A stretch of DNA of 64,000 nucleotides from Apodemus sylvaticus (GCF_947179515.1 NC_067477.1:116447562-116511561), one strand, 5' to 3'; shown: positions 33,706-46,524, numbered from the stretch's first letter. Program-made: numbers and translations. The notes: a model not told the origin generated them from the sequence alone.

Positions 33706-35167
33706 GTTAGCGTTTTCTCCGCAGAGCACAGCTCCCTGCTCGGCTCCAGCGCATGGAGTAACAGGCGAAGGGCAGCGTGAAGAGTGGGGAGGAGCGCGGA
33801 GTGAGGCAGGTTTGGAGCTCCAGGCGGGGATTTCAGGCTGGAATCCCCAGGGTTGGGAAGCAGACGCCTGCACTGTTCCCTGGGCACTCCTTGGGTGCTC
33901 CGGGTAGCTGTGAGGGTGGGTGGGTGAAGCTGGGGAACTCAGTTTGGGCAGGAGCTATTGGCAAGGGTCCTTCCCTCTCCAACCATGCAGACCTCACCTT
34001 TCTCTTGTAATGAAGGTCCAGTTGGTTCAGGAACTTGGGGAGGTGATAAGCTCTGGAACTCTCAGAAGTTCTTCTGATCAGTTTGGTCTTTGTGTGATTG
34101 AGGAAGTAAGTGTGCAGAGCTCACCATCCATCCGTAGACCAGGATAAGATGGGGATACTGCTTAAAGACCCCGACGAAGCAGAGCTCACTACCAAGTGAT
34201 TTACCTTTCCAAGTCCTTCAGGATTTAAAAGTGAGCCCGGCAACGCTCATCGAGAGCTCAAGCGTTCTGAGTTCAGAAATTTGCCTTACTCATGTGGGAG
34301 GAAAAGACAGGAAAATGATCAAAGAGATACCAAGAATCCAAGGATTGCACAATCTCCAGCCGACAACCCAGGGGCAAGCAGGCAGCTTGCTGAAGCGCCT
34401 GTCCCCGGTTAGCATTTGTCCTCTTGTTTGTGTTCACTGTTAAAGCGGGAGATCTCCTTGATACGGCCACTGGATGGACAGTACAAGAAACCAAGGCCCA
34501 CAAAGGTTATGTAATTGAAGGGAAGGTGACATCCCTGATATCTGGCAAGATTGCCAGCTAATTTCCAACAAATACCTTCAGTTCCAGGCCCCCAGCCCTA
34601 GATAGATTCTCCACACAGGGGGCATGAACAGGGAAGGGCTGCCGGAGGCTGTCTGTGCCGTCTGGAGTGGAGAATCCCTTCCTCAGGTCAGAAGATTATG
34701 TCAATTTACATAAGAAATTAAATTTAAAAGAAAAAAAAGGCTTATGGAGACCTAAGGCAGAATTTTCTCTCAATTAACGCATTTCTAGGAAAGAAGGGAC
34801 CAGAAATATAATTTTCAACCTGTCTTTTTTAGCCCTCATCCAGGGGCTCTGCATTGGTCAATATTTAGTAATCGTGCATTGTTAACATGGAATTCTCATT
34901 CATTTAAAAAGGTTAAGCATTAGCAAGTAATAATACATTTATGTTATCCAATAAATATTTACAAAAAATTTTGTGTACAAAGTCCCAGGATAGTCATCAT
35001 TTTATTTGATACAGATATACAGAAAGAAGGATCCTGGGTGCAGGAGATAAAAGACAAACATTTGATTTTGCTTGTTTGGAAATAGATATTTGACAAGACA
35101 ATGCAATTCTGTGGACATCTATCATAATCTCCAAATATATAACTGTCAGCTTTACACACACCTTTGT

Positions 35168-35285
35168 TTTTAGGCAGAGTTTCACTATGTAGCCCTTACT
35201 GGCCTGAGATTGACAAAGAAGACCCTCCTGTCCCTGCCTCTAGAGTGCTGGTATTAAAGACCACAGCATGGCTATAAAGTCTTTT
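35168..35285 (-). mobile_element. Old B1-like SINE fragment
   Basis: GGCAGAGTTTCACTATGTAG and CTGTCCCTGCCTCTAGAGTG in reverse B1 orientation, strongly diverged. Confidence 0.5.
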
Positions 35286-37351
35286 TTTTTTTTAAATGAG
35301 GCCATTTCATATAGAAAAATGATGCATGTTTTCTGAAAAGCCTATGAACGAAATTTTTAGATTACAAAAAAATAGTCATTTTGTGCAACAAAAATAAGAG
35401 CAGGGCCCTTTAAAACAAACGAGGAAGCAATTGTCTATAAAACAAATATGTACATGTCATTCTTCATCTTCAGAAGAACTTTTAGTGAAGAGTTTGGGGA
35501 ATGAATCTGTCTGAGACAAATCTGCTTCCTGACTTCCTGGTCTCTAACTCACTAGGATGTGATACTTGTGGACTTTTCTACCCGTGTTTCTGCTCTTCTT
35601 CTGAGGCCCCTGAGTCTGTCCTGTGCTGTTGTTTTAAGTGCTTCCTAGAAGTTAGGCTCTGCAGCAAACAGTCCACGTGACATAGGTGTTAATCCTGACA
35701 CTAACCGGTTAGGTAGGGACTGCAATGGCCTCCATTCTGCAGACAGCACATTGGAACAAGCAGCAGGCTGTGTTCTGTAAGCTGCCCCAGCCACACAGTG
35801 GTTTGGAGACCCAGAGCCGATACTTTGGCTCTCACCACAGTGACAAGCTCTTGATACTTTTTCTTGATTTTTGAAAGCCATAGGCTTCACACCATTCTTG
35901 TTTTAGTCACAGAAGACGGTGGATGCTGGCTCAGGCCAAGACTGGGTGTTAGAAGAGCAGAGATATGCCTTTAATATGTAAATATGTGTTCATGTAAAAC
36001 AAAGTCCATCATCCTTTATAGCTGTTAACACTATTTCACATAAGCTCCTTCTGTTGAAATATATAGTTCTGCCTGACTTACATTTTGGAACTTTCAAAAT
36101 TAATGGTGTGTGTGTTTCTTGCAAGGCATACTCCAGGCTAGCTGGGCCAAGAATGTGTAAACAGTTCTGTCCCTACCTCGTCTTAAGGCAGGGTTCCGAA
36201 CTACAGATATTACTGAATTGACTTTTTACCTGGATTCATAAGATCCAGACTCAGAGTGTGAGGCTTATGCTGCAAGCATTTTTGCCTACTGACCCATCTT
36301 CAGGGATTTTCTAACATTTTACGAAATGTATCTCTCTACATTATTGGACATTCTTAGAGCATATTTTCCTAGTGGCTGTTTTGTATTTAACCTCAGATAA
36401 AAGCCATGGTTCATCTGTCTACTCACTGATAGCTGCACAACTAACTTGATCTCTTTTTGTAGATAGGTGAGATGAAAAAGCTGTGCATTTTGCACCTAAC
36501 TACATTTCAGAAGCTAACTTAGTCCTTGAGTTCCTGCTTAGAATTTGTGAAGTTCTGAATTCAAATCAAAGCTCCGAAGGGGGGGGAAAAAGAATTCCAG
36601 AAGTTGGAGCCCTGTGAAGATTTTTTTTTTAGGCTCCTGGCACAAATATTCTGGCAAGATTCAGGATTCAATGGCTTGTTAACAAGGGGGATGAAAGGCT
36701 CAGGTTTGGTTCCAGTTCTTTTGCAAAGTGTCCCTTGGGGACTGTTCAGTACCATGAGCTATTCTATGTGTGGATGTCGAAGCTCCGCCCACTTCCCTTG
36801 GTATAGGGTATCACGGTAGAACAAACCCCACAAGGACAAGCTCTTCTTTTTCTTCTGTATCATTTCTTTGCACACTGTGCTCCCAGAGCAGTGTTGGTAC
36901 ACGGCGGAGACCGAATGGATGAAATGAACTCCACTGACCGGCAACAACACATGGCATTGTGGGAGTGCTAGCAGTCACTTAGGAACTGTGATCACGGAAG
37001 TTGCATGACTGGGTCAACCCGCATCTCTTTTTTCAGAGTCTACTGTGGTGGGTGTCTAGCCATGTGGAAATGGCTGCTGCCTAAGTCCACCACCAAGCTG
37101 ATCTCAGGCAGAGCTGTCTTACCTCCTACTGACCTCCATGACAACCCTGGAATGGCTCTTTGTCCAAATCCTTTTTTTTTTTTTTTTTGATATTCTCTTT
37201 CTCAAGAGTAAGTGGTCTCCTACACTGTAGCCACCGCTATACTTAAGTACCTGTGAGAGGCGGTATCCTTTTGAAGATTTGCCTGTAACCTCAGTAAGAA
37301 TAAAGCGACTTAAAAAGAGAAAAGGTTTCCCCCATAAAAGGTTAGAAGGAG

Positions 37352-37500
37352 CAAGGTAAGATGGTGCACACCTTTAATCTTAGCATTTGGGAGGCAGAAG
37401 CAGGAAGATGTCTTTGTGCTTAAGACCACTCTGATCGGGTTGAGGCCAGCCAGGCCTCAGAGTTAGACCTTGTCTCAAAACAAAACAAAACAACAACAAT
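37352..37500 (+). mobile_element. B1 SINE, diverged
   Basis: GATGGTGCACACCTTTAATC, TTTGGGAGGCAGAAGCAGG and GACCTTGTCTCAAAACAAAA. The middle has changes from the B1 consensus. Confidence 0.8.
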
Positions 37501-38184
37501 AAGAAAGGTTAGAAGCTGTGGGCTGTGAAATGCACACATTAGGGGTTTTAGAATTCCAACAGATGGGAAACCTTTTATTTCCAAATCAGTGAAGTAAGAT
37601 AGTGGCTTTAATACAATCCTTGTTGCTTTCTCCACTGATTCTCCAGTAGCACAAATGTCTCTTTGACTTGAGACTCAGGCTAGGCATTATTTCTTCCAAG
37701 AAGCTGTGACTGAACCACTGCTTGCCTGTGACCCTATTGTGATTCTTCCCGAAGGCCCTTTACACGTGGGTTGTAATCGATCCTAACAAGACTTGGTCTT
37801 CACCTCTCCAACTCTCACATCCCCTGCCTCTCTCCTTTGTAACGTCTACATTTTACAGCAGGCGTGCACCAGGGGCCGAGCTGGTGAAAAGCCAAGTGAG
37901 GTTTTCACCCAAGTCTTCCTGGCTGTGTTAGTGGGTCACTTGTCATCTGTGAGGTGCTGACATTCTAGATGTTCAGAAGCAGTCAGCCTAAGGAGACTAG
38001 TCACTGGCTAAGAATCAGTGAGGATGAATGCCTACAGTGATGATAGACAAATCTCTGTTCTTCCTGATTAGAGAGATCTAACATGAGATAAACATGCTTC
38101 TGGTTATATGCTGATGACATTCATAACATATAATATTTCCCAGTTAACATTCATTGAAAGAATTTTTAGAATGAGAATCAGCAG

Positions 38185-38187
38185 ATT

Positions 38188-38234
<47 letters not shown>

Positions 38235-38255
38235 TATTTATATTTATATTTGTTT
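38185..38255. repeat. (TTTA)n microsatellite
   Basis: About 12 TTTA units followed by TATATT-type units. A diverged B1-like scrap seems to follow to about 38340. Confidence 0.95.
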
Positions 38256-39925
38256 TTAGACAGAATCTTAAGGTAACCCACACTCCTGCCCTGGCTTCTT
38301 GAGTGCTGTGATTATTGTTGCCCATTCCTGACCACAGCAAGCTTGAAAGTCAGATCATAATTATTTTAGGTTTTGCATCTGTTTGGTCCTTCTGTTGCAA
38401 TAGATGGCCCCCTGTTTAGAATGTATCAAAAAACAGTTGAGGTAAATATTATGTGAGCAAATGAGTGTGTGTATGTGCTTGTGTCCCAATAAAACTGTGT
38501 AAAACCAGGTAGTGGTCCAGATTTGGCCCTTGGGCACAATTTATCAACCCTTACATAAACAATGGGTGGTGTAGGTTACATTCAGTGCCCTGGTAATTCT
38601 ATAGTTTGGTTGAATTCTGTAGAAAATGTTGGGTGAGTTTAAGAAAGTGCCTGCTACATTTATTTAGAGACTTGGTAGTAAACATCAGTTTCTGAGAACT
38701 ATTGGGCTCCGGTTCCTTTATGTGAATGCCTGCAGGAGCTCTCCTTTTAAAAGGGATGACATCAAAATACAGCCAAGGAAATAGACAGCCATGTTTACCA
38801 AAATGTAAACAAGCCATGGAGTTCCTGATTCACTCGTACGCATGGCAGAAAGGGCCAACTCCTTGCTAGTGTTAAATCTGACTTAGGTCACTGAAAAAGA
38901 ACAAAGACGGGAAACAGAGACCCAAATGCATGGAGGTGATGGATACCAAGATGATGGGGAGAGAGGGACCAGATGTATGGAAGTGATGGGCACCAAGTCA
39001 CATGACAAGGAAGGGAAGAGTGGGGCTTGAACTCCTGTCCTTTACCAGAGCCTTGAATGTTCCTATACATGCTATGTCTTATGATAGTCAAAAAGAACTA
39101 CAGTGCTGTGTGCTTGCCTCCTGGAGAAAAGCAGGTAAGGGCTCCCAGCACATGCTTGCCACTGTTTCTGGATGGACACTTGGGAGGTAGCAATATCAAT
39201 AGGAAGGGGTCTGAGGGGAGGATCTGTCTGTGTTTGGGTAGATTGTGGGTGTTTGAGGGAATCCCAAGCAGCTCCACGGTTGCCTACCAGACAGAAGTAG
39301 GGCCTGAGCCATAAGAGACAGTTCACCACACCTCTTACTGACAAAGCAGGTTTAGGGGAAAGTAAGAAAATCGGAACCAGGTGGGTCTTCTAACTGTACT
39401 TTCAGACTACCAGCAGCAACCATGGCCGGACAACTAGGGGTCTTCTTCATTCATACTTGTTCTGAGAAGATAGAGGGGCTCAAGCTGTGCTTTGAGAGAT
39501 CCTGTTCTTACACTGGCCATGGAGTAATTCAGGAGGACTAACAGGCCAAGGACAGCTGGAGAGGGGGACATACATTTGTTTTGTTCTGTTGTTATTACAC
39601 AGAACACTCATGTTTTCTATCTTAGTTTTGCCAGGATGTGATAACTTGCTTCTGTAGATTGATGGGGTACTCAAGTTTTTTCAAACGTTTCTGTTCTCAA
39701 CCCAGGAGTCTCTAATGATACTCAGCCCAACACAGGAGCTCTAAAATTTAAAAACCTCTGAATTAGGGCCAACAAAGCAATTTGCCTTCCATTTGGATAT
39801 GGAAGCAGGGAGGGGGGTTGATAAGCCACTATTTATTGGGCTCTGGGTGTTTCGGGCATTATGGTAGTGATTTACACAGGTCATCTCACTGTCCTTGATT
39901 ATGCTACTCTGCGGTGAGTGCATGC

Positions 39926-39976
39926 AGGGGGGGGCGGGGTCGAGCGGGGGTGGGGTGGGGGGCGGGGTCGAGCGGA
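39926..39976 (+). repeat. G-rich direct repeat
   Basis: GGGGCGGGGTCGAGCGG occurs twice with a G-rich spacer (GGGTGGGGTGGGG). Several runs of three or more G are close enough for a G-quadruplex on the + strand. CpG-rich for this intron. Confidence 0.85.
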
Positions 39977-40489
39977 AGGGCCCTGGGAAGGCAAGTCCTT
40001 GAGCTGCTCCCTAGAGGATGCTCCCTGTCCAGATGTGGTGAGCCTGGCTTAAAGCCGCCCTGCACTCTGTACACCCAGTCTTGGACAATCTTCCTACTTC
40101 TTAAATTCTAATTTAATTATCTGTACCTAGGACCTACTAGCTGGTTCAAGCCTCAGGACAGGCTCTAGGCAGTTTTCAAAGCGCTTCCATTTTCAAAATT
40201 GTTCCATTACATATGATCCATATTGCCCAGGCTGAGTCTTTGTTACAAAACAGGGAACTTTGAACAAAACAGGGTACCTGGTTTTTTTTGGGCACGAACC
40301 ACCTGAAGAGCTTCTACCTTCCTGTTTTCCCCCACATTTTTAACAGGCAACTGTGTTTGTGTGCTTCCAAATTTGCCTGTTCTGTGTGCCCATCTCGCAG
40401 AGGAGGCCCTTTGCATGCCTAAAGTTACATACTTAGTAAACAAATCTAAATAGTAGTATATTCAATTGTTTTCATGCTAAACTTTAAGG

Positions 40490-40870
40490 TTATTTATATA
40501 TCCTGTTTATATATCTTGTCAGGTAGACACCTAGCGAGTATTTTTCTCCTGGTTTGTGGTTTTCTTTTCTAATTCTTTAGCTATTTTTTGAAAAGCAGGG
40601 ACATTTAATTCAGCTGCTCTAGTTTTCCCATTTGTCCATGAGTGTTAGCAGTTGTTTTTAAGAAGCCTTTGCCTAAGCTTTGGTAGCAAGGGTCCTCTCT
40701 TGGACTTCCTCCTAGACGATGTATAGTTTTAGGTTTTGCATTTAGGCCTGTGATTCAATTTTGAGTGACCAATTTCTCTAGGGTTAGAGGTAGGAATCAA
40801 AAGGCCTTCTGCATATGGACAGACAGATGTTCTAGTGCTGCTTACCAAAAACACAGTTCTTCTCTAATAA
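40490..40870 (-). mobile_element. Ancient L1 ORF2 piece, inverted part
   Basis: On + this reads like old L1 in antisense: CCATTTGTCCATGAGTGTTA, AAGAAGCCTTTGCCTAAGC, CATTTAGGCCTGTGATTCAA. This is the ORF2 stretch just before the region present in the + strand piece at 40940. Confidence 0.65.
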
Positions 40871-40939
40871 TTGACTTCACACCTTATATTTTTAAAATGA
40901 GAAAATTACAGATACATATTTTACCCAAGAAAATAGCTG

Positions 40940-41650
40940 AATGCCTAAGAACACAAAGAGATTCTCATCATGAAATAGCTAGAAAAATGCAAGTTGAACC
41001 GTGATAGCATTAGGAACCTACTAAGTGGGTAAGGGGCATGTAGCCATACTATTTGCACACGTGATTGAAATGTGAAATGATAAATATGTTTGAAAATGTT
41101 TAGACGGTGGTTGAAAAAAATTAAATGCTGAAAAAGTTTCAAAAAGTAAGTGCTTACATACTCTTGGGTCCATGATATTTCATTTCTAGATATCCTCTGC
41201 CCTCAGTAAAAGCACGAATTCATAGAAAGACTTATGTGGAAATATCTGCAGTGTCTCCTTTGGGGGAAGCTCTGAACTGGAAATAATTCAAATGCTGGTC
41301 AATTGGTGAAAGTAATAAATGGTGGTATAAATATGTAATGAAGAAATAAAAAGAACAGAACATTGGCACATGCTACAGTGTGGAAAGGGGGCAAAATAAT
41401 TCTAGGTACAAGTACCCAAGGGCAAAAGAATGCATGCTTTATTATTCTATTTTTATAAAGTCCAAATAGCACATGGTGACTTAAGACACACCCAGTGGTT
41501 TCCTGAAGATACAGAGGGATTAAGGATCTCTTGGTAGTGATGGATGCATTTGTTGCGATATGGTATCATGGATATGTGCACACCTGAAACACCAGATTGT
41601 GCAGTTTAAGTGCACTCATATTAGATTTACCTAAATTGATACTTAAAAAG
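40940..41650 (+). mobile_element. Ancient L1 3' part
   Basis: Sense-strand old L1 text near the ORF2 end (TCATGAAATAGCTAGAAAAA) and 3'UTR-like text (TGTGCACACCTGAAACACCA, GTGCAGTTTAAGTGCACTCA). It abuts the inverted piece at 40490-40870. Confidence 0.6.
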
Positions 41651-41757
41651 AAACACTTGAAACGCATGTCCCTGAAGGCTATTCAAGTTTTCTATGAAAG
41701 CAATTTGCTAATGTTTAACAGGATCTGAAAAGCAATTCATTTTGGGGATAGATCGGG

Positions 41758-41778
41758 GGTGGGGGGGAGAGGAGAGGA

Positions 41779-41850
<72 letters not shown>
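41758..41850. repeat. (GA)n microsatellite
   Basis: G run, then GAGA units up to 41849 with one AAA interruption. (ATC)n and (ATT)n units follow at 41930-41968. Confidence 0.95.
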
Positions 41851-41854
<4 letters not shown>

Positions 41855-41971
41855 ACTGAAAACTGATCTGAAGGGAAATGTCAAAGGGAGACTCCCCAAA
41901 AGAAAAAAAATGTTACATAGATACAAGATCATCATCATCATCATCGTTATTGTTATTGTTACTATTATTTT

Positions 41972-42292
41972 TTGTCAATTTAATACAAGCTAGAGTTGCT
42001 TGGGAAGAAGCAACCTCAGCTGAGGAGCTGTCTCCATGCCATTGGTCTGTGGGGGCTTTTCTCAATGGTTGGCTGATATAAGAGGGCCCAGCCCACTGTG
42101 GGCAGTGCCATTCCTAGGTGGGATGGGCCTGGAGTGTAAAAGGAAAGTAGCTGAGGAGTCAGAGCAAGCAGGCCAGAAGCACCCCCTTTATGCTTTTCAG
42201 TTTCAGGCCCTGTCTTGGCTTCTCTTGATGGACTGTAATCTATAAGCCAATCAGACCTGCTCCTTTCCAACTGTAGTTTTCATCTATAGAAG
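41972..42292 (+). mobile_element. MaLR/MT-like LTR
   Basis: Text such as AGAGTTGCTTGGGAAGAAGC, GAGGGCCCAGCCCACTGTGG and TAAGCCAATCAGACC follows the layout of the element at 43602. On the minus strand the same family is seen at 6120 and 45651. Subfamily is uncertain. Confidence 0.55.
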
Positions 42293-42326
42293 TTTGAATT
42301 AAAAAATCAAAACAAAACAACCTTTT

Positions 42327-42512
42327 GCCAGGCAGTGGTGGCTCATGCTTTTAATCCCAGCAATTGGGAGGCAGAGACAAGCAGATCTCTGTGAGTGCAA
42401 GGCCAGCCTGGTCTACAGAGTGAGTTCCAGGACAGCCAGGACTATACAGAGAAACCCTGTCTCAAAAACAAACAAACAAACAAACAAACAAACAACAACA
42501 AACAAACAAAAC
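42327..42512 (+). mobile_element. B1 SINE with (CAAA)n tail
   Basis: Complete B1 text (GCCAGGCAGTGGTGGCTCAT ... GAAACCCTGTCTCAAAAAC) ending in a long CAAA tail to about 42512. Confidence 0.93.
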
Positions 42513-42644
42513 CACCTTTCATGTCTTAGCTTAATTTTAAAAACACATGGAATGCAGTTACGATAGTCACTTTAATGTTATTGTTCCCTACTCTAACATC
42601 GATGTAGTTTCTTTTTAAGTTTTCATTCTTTCTTTTTTCCTTTT

Positions 42645-42768
42645 TCTGTATGCATATGTGTGTGGAGCTCAGAAAACAACTTGTGGGAGTTGTTTTTCTC
42701 CTCCCCCATATGGATCCCACGAAGGGACTCAGGCCTTACCTCCCTGAACCACTTACAGACTCTTCCAT
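42645..42768 (-). mobile_element. B3-like SINE fragment
   Basis: ATATGTGTGTGGAGCTCAG, CTTGTGGGAGTTGTTTTTCT and CCTTACCTCCCTGAACCACT in reverse SINE orientation. Confidence 0.45.
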
Positions 42769-42869
42769 GTAATTTCTTTATCACTTTTGATTGATTATTA
42801 TTCCAGTTATGGACAATGTTTACCCACAGTTTTGCATGTGTTAGATGGTCGGAAATTGCAGCTTTTTAA

Positions 42870-43042
42870 AGCCAGGGGGGATGGTAAATCACCATCAACC
42901 CTCCACTTGGGATATGGAGACAAGAGGATTATAGGTTTCAGCCAGCCTTAGCTACATATGAAGGTCCAGATCAGGGCGGACTATATAACAAACCCAGCTT
43001 CTTAAAAACAAAACAAAACAAAACAAAACAAAACAAAACACC
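42870..43042 (+). mobile_element. Degraded B1-like SINE with (AAAAC)n tail
   Basis: CTTGGGATATGGAGACAAGA and AGCCAGCCTTAGCTACATAT keep the B1 layout. The tail is about seven AAAAC units (43006-43040). Confidence 0.55.
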
Positions 43043-43601
43043 TAGTAAAACAACAAAAGAAGAAATTATAGAGTTGAAGGTTAGGAATCTTCACAGTTCT
43101 ATAAATATTCTTGATCTTCATTCTAGATGCAGCTGAGTCATTTGGAAACAGTTCAGTCCTTTCAGACATTGCATGAGTTATGTGGTTCCAGAGAGAGCTG
43201 TGCTAGCTAGGGCTGATTAATCTTCTCTAGAATAAGGTCTTTTGAGCATTCTAGCAGTGTCTCAGGGATTTATGAGTTTTCTATCTGGTTGGTGAAAATG
43301 GACCCTATTGCTGGTCAAATGTAAGTTCTGGGTATTGTTCTTAAATTTGGGGGAATGATTCTTTTCTTACAGCCATTCACTAATTAACTAACTACCTGAA
43401 GAAGACCCTCTTCAGTATTTTATATTTTTTCTCTTCAGTACTCTGCAATGAGAGTTATACATAGCTTGACTCAAGAATCTTATAGTGTTAGCTCAGAATC
43501 CCCTTCCTTATACTTCAGACTAGAAATTCTCTCAAAATAGCAATCTGGGTTAGTTATAAAGTTCACATAATTTTTTTTCTTGTTTTTCAGAGATCCCTGT
43601 A

Positions 43602-43947
43602 TGTGATGGTTAGTGCTCATTGCCAGCTAAGAAAAATGTAGAATCACCTGTGAGGTGGGCCTGTGGTATGTCAGTGGAGCTATCTCCATTATCTTAACTG
43701 AGATGGAAGACCTGCCCCCCTGTTGGTGGTGCCATTCCCTAGGCAGTGGACTCTGGACTGTATAAGTCCATGGAGAAAATGATCTGAGCACTAGTGTGTG
43801 TATATTTATTGCCGTCTGTCTCTGTGACTTCCCTGCTTTGATGCACTATGACCTGGAACCAAGAACCCAATAACTCTGTTCTCCATTAAGGTGCTTTTGA
43901 GAGATTATTTTATCTCAGTAGTGGGAAAATAATTGAAGAACACTGTC
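43602..43947 (+). mobile_element. MaLR/MT-like LTR
   Basis: Starts near TGATGGTTAGTGCTCATTGC and includes TGGTGGTGCCATTCCCTAGG and GGACTGTATAAG. The promoter-like TATAAG block and 345-bp size suit a solo LTR. Flanking duplication not evident. Confidence 0.5.
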
Positions 43948-44239
43948 TTTCATTGCCTAATACTTTTTGCTTCATATAATTTGTCTTGCTTATTTATAGT
44001 CTAGAAAATAAATCCAGTCCCCACTACTCGAAATTTCCTGGAAGTATCTCCAGTAGAGTTTATAATCCATCTTTGCTAATTTGACCCTCTCCACTACAGG
44101 CTGATTGGTGGGTTTAAGTGGTTTCTGCTTATACTCACTCATGTTATGTCTAAGCCCACTGCTTTTATTTCTGAACTGAGTATCAAGTTTTCCATGGTAT
44201 CTATTATTTTCCCTTGTGCTCCTTCCTTTTATTTCTTTA

Positions 44240-44455
44240 AAAATTTCTTTAAAAAGTGTGTGTGTGTGTGTGTGTGCATGCCAAGTGTGTGTATGCCAAG
44301 TGTGTGCAGGTATTTTCAGGAACCACAAGGTGGCAGTAGATCTCCTAGAGCTGGACTCGTAGATAGTCATGAGCCACCTGCTGTGGGTGCAGGGAACCAA
44401 TATTGAGTCCTCTGGAAGAACTGTAAGCACTCTGAGAAATCTCTCCAGCCCCTTA
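44240..44455 (-). mobile_element. B3 SINE carrying a CTCF-like motif
   Basis: Reverse-complement B3 with a TG-rich tail, GGTGGCAGTAGATCTCCTAG and AGAAATCTCTCCAGCCCC. The bases CCACAAGGTGGCAG (44323-44336) fit the CTCF core with one difference. Confidence 0.8.
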
Positions 44456-45019
44456 ATTCTATTTCTTCATCCATTCTCATGCTCGGTGTGCAACGACCTT
44501 TGGGTCCCATCTTGTATGTTTCTAAGCTTGTGGAAGTCTACAGGTGATGAAAGACCAATTTCTTTTACATAAGTCCTATGCCTCATGTAGCCGTGGATGG
44601 TAAGGTGAACACAGGGCCATGGCATAGGGGCCGTAGAGTCGGAGACACCAGTGATAACAGACAGGACCATTTTCACCCAATGAAGTCTGTCACAGAAATG
44701 TCAATATGCCTTGTCTTATTCTTTTTTATTCAAGTAAACCGTGGAATGCAGGTTAGATGTATAAAGGCACTACATGGAGGCAGATCCATCTTTGAAGGCT
44801 GTGCCCTTTGGTTAGGGCAGCTTCACCCTACAGTAATACTTTTTCTTTGTAATTTCTATTGGTGTGTCCGTGTGCACCCTGACAAGCTCCATAAAGACCT
44901 TTGTTTAATTGTGTCATGTACTGTGGCTGTGTGAGATCCCAAGCTTCCCTCTCTCTCCCTTACCACCTCCTGCTAGTCCTCTTTCTTCCCCACAAACAAT
45001 CTGTCTACCTTCATATCAT

Positions 45020-45060
45020 ACATACATACATATGTATGTGTGTGTGTGTGTGTGTATGAA
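45020..45060. repeat. (CATA)n(TG)n microsatellite
   Basis: CATA units followed by TATG and TG units. Confidence 0.85.
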
Positions 45061-45094
45061 TTGTATGTGTTTACATAAAATATAGGACCCACAT

Positions 45095-45439
45095 GGGAGA
45101 GAAAATTTATCATAATTCATCCTTCTGAGACTTGTTTTTATGAAACTCCATTGTGTATATAATGTACCACATTTTAAAAATTCATCATTGACAGACACCA
45201 GAACTGGTTTCACAATGACTATTGTGAACAATGCTACAATATCTTCGAGTTATAGTATATAGGGTACTGTTACTTAGACTGCATTCCCAAGAGTGATATA
45301 AATGGATCATATGATAGTTCTATTTTTATTATTTTTTAAGGACCTTCCATACTTATTCCCAGAGTGACTTCACCTCTTCCGCACTCCCATCAGCAGTAAA
45401 TGAGTCTTCTTCTTTCTCTGTGTGCTTGTTAGCATTTGT
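45095..45439 (-). mobile_element. Ancient L1 ORF2 3' piece
   Basis: Antisense old L1 text on +: CTCCATTGTGTATATAATGT, GACTATTGTGAACAATGCTA, GGATCATATGATAGTTCTAT and TTGTTAGCATTTGTTGT. These landmarks are in the order expected for an L1 lying on the minus strand. Confidence 0.75.
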
Positions 45440-45650
45440 TGTTATTTTATTTACTTATTTTTAATTTTATATGTGTGACTGTTTTGCCTACATGTACACC
45501 TGTATGCTGCTTGCGTGTGTTATGGCTGCATAGGCCAGAAGAGGGAATCTGATCCCTGGGAACTAGACTTATAGATGGTTGTGCTTCTCCATGTGGTTAC
45601 TTTGAATCAAGCCTACATCCTCTGCAAGAGTAGCCAGTGTGCCTAACCAC
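45440..45650 (-). mobile_element. B3 SINE, cut at its 5' end by an LTR
   Basis: ATAGGCCAGAAGAGGGAATC, GATCCCTGGGAACTAGACTT and CTGCAAGAGTAGCCAGTGTG, then GCCTAACCAC directly before the LTR at 45651, where the SINE head should continue. So the LTR came later. Confidence 0.75.
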
Positions 45651-46070
45651 TGTCTTAGTTAGAGTTACCATTGCTGTGATAAATCACCAGGACTGGAGCA
45701 GTTCAGGGAGGATGATTTTTATTTGGCTTACAGCTCCATATCACTGGTCATCATTGAAAGAAGTCAGGACAGGAACTGAGCCAGGGTAGGAACCTGGAAG
45801 CAGAAACTGAAGAAGAGGCCACGGTTGGATGCTGCTTATTAGGTTGCTCCCCAGGCTTGCTTGGCCTGCTCTCTTATAGAACTCATGACCACCAGTCCAG
45901 GGATGGCACCACCTACACTGGGCTGGGCCCTCTCCCATAACCAGTACCTAAGATAATATGCTATAGGCTTGCATACAGCCTGATCCTATGAATATTTTTT
46001 TTCTTAACTGAAGCTCCCTCCTCTCAGGTGAGTAGCTTGCATCAGGATTTTGTGTCAATATCTCCTCACA
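45651..46070 (-). mobile_element. MaLR/MT-type LTR inserted in a B3 SINE
   Basis: Begins TGTCTTAGTTAGAGTTACC and has CTCTTATAGAACTCATGACC and TTAACTGAAGCTCCCTCCTC, in the same order as the copy at 6120. The right end is approximate. Confidence 0.6.
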
Positions 46071-46524
46071 CTGATCTAGCTAAGGATATGGGAGAGTCAC
46101 CCTGTTCCTGCCATGTGTGGGCAGCATTCCAGGTTATCTTAATTTGAAGACTCCTTGCTACTGTTGCAGGGGGTGGGGTTCTTGATCCATACTTGATGGC
46201 CTCTGACTGCTGCCTGCCTGGCAACTTTGTGTTTCCTTTCTTCTCCAAGCTCTCAATGTAGGAGTGAGTAGCCTCACCCCCCACTCAGCCATCTCTAAAT
46301 ACCATCCAGATCAGGAGAGGATTAGGGTCAGGGTGAACAGACTTCCCACAAGATCTCACCTTGGACTGGGGGAATATGGACAAACTTAGAGTTCTGGCTC
46401 CCTCTTAGCCCTCTCTGACAACTTGACAGGGCTTTTCCCAGCTCAGTGGGGTGGTGGGGCAACTTTCTCTGAATTTTTTTGTTGGATAGGAGTGAGGCTA
46501 TATTTTCTTTTTCTTAGTGTCTGG

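Noticed and set aside
33504..33887. 127-codon minus-strand frame over Srd5a2 exon 1
   Set aside because: Antisense shadow of a GC-rich coding exon; no domain.
33410..33907. 165-codon continuous frame through exon 1 as a full short protein
   Set aside because: After 33705 the frame runs into intron 1. Splicing to exon 2 in phase reproduces SRD5A2. The GTG at 33410 is upstream of the true ATG at 33425.
43990..44430. 146-codon minus-strand frame
   Set aside because: Runs through a B3 SINE and its TG repeat (His/Thr repeat in translation).
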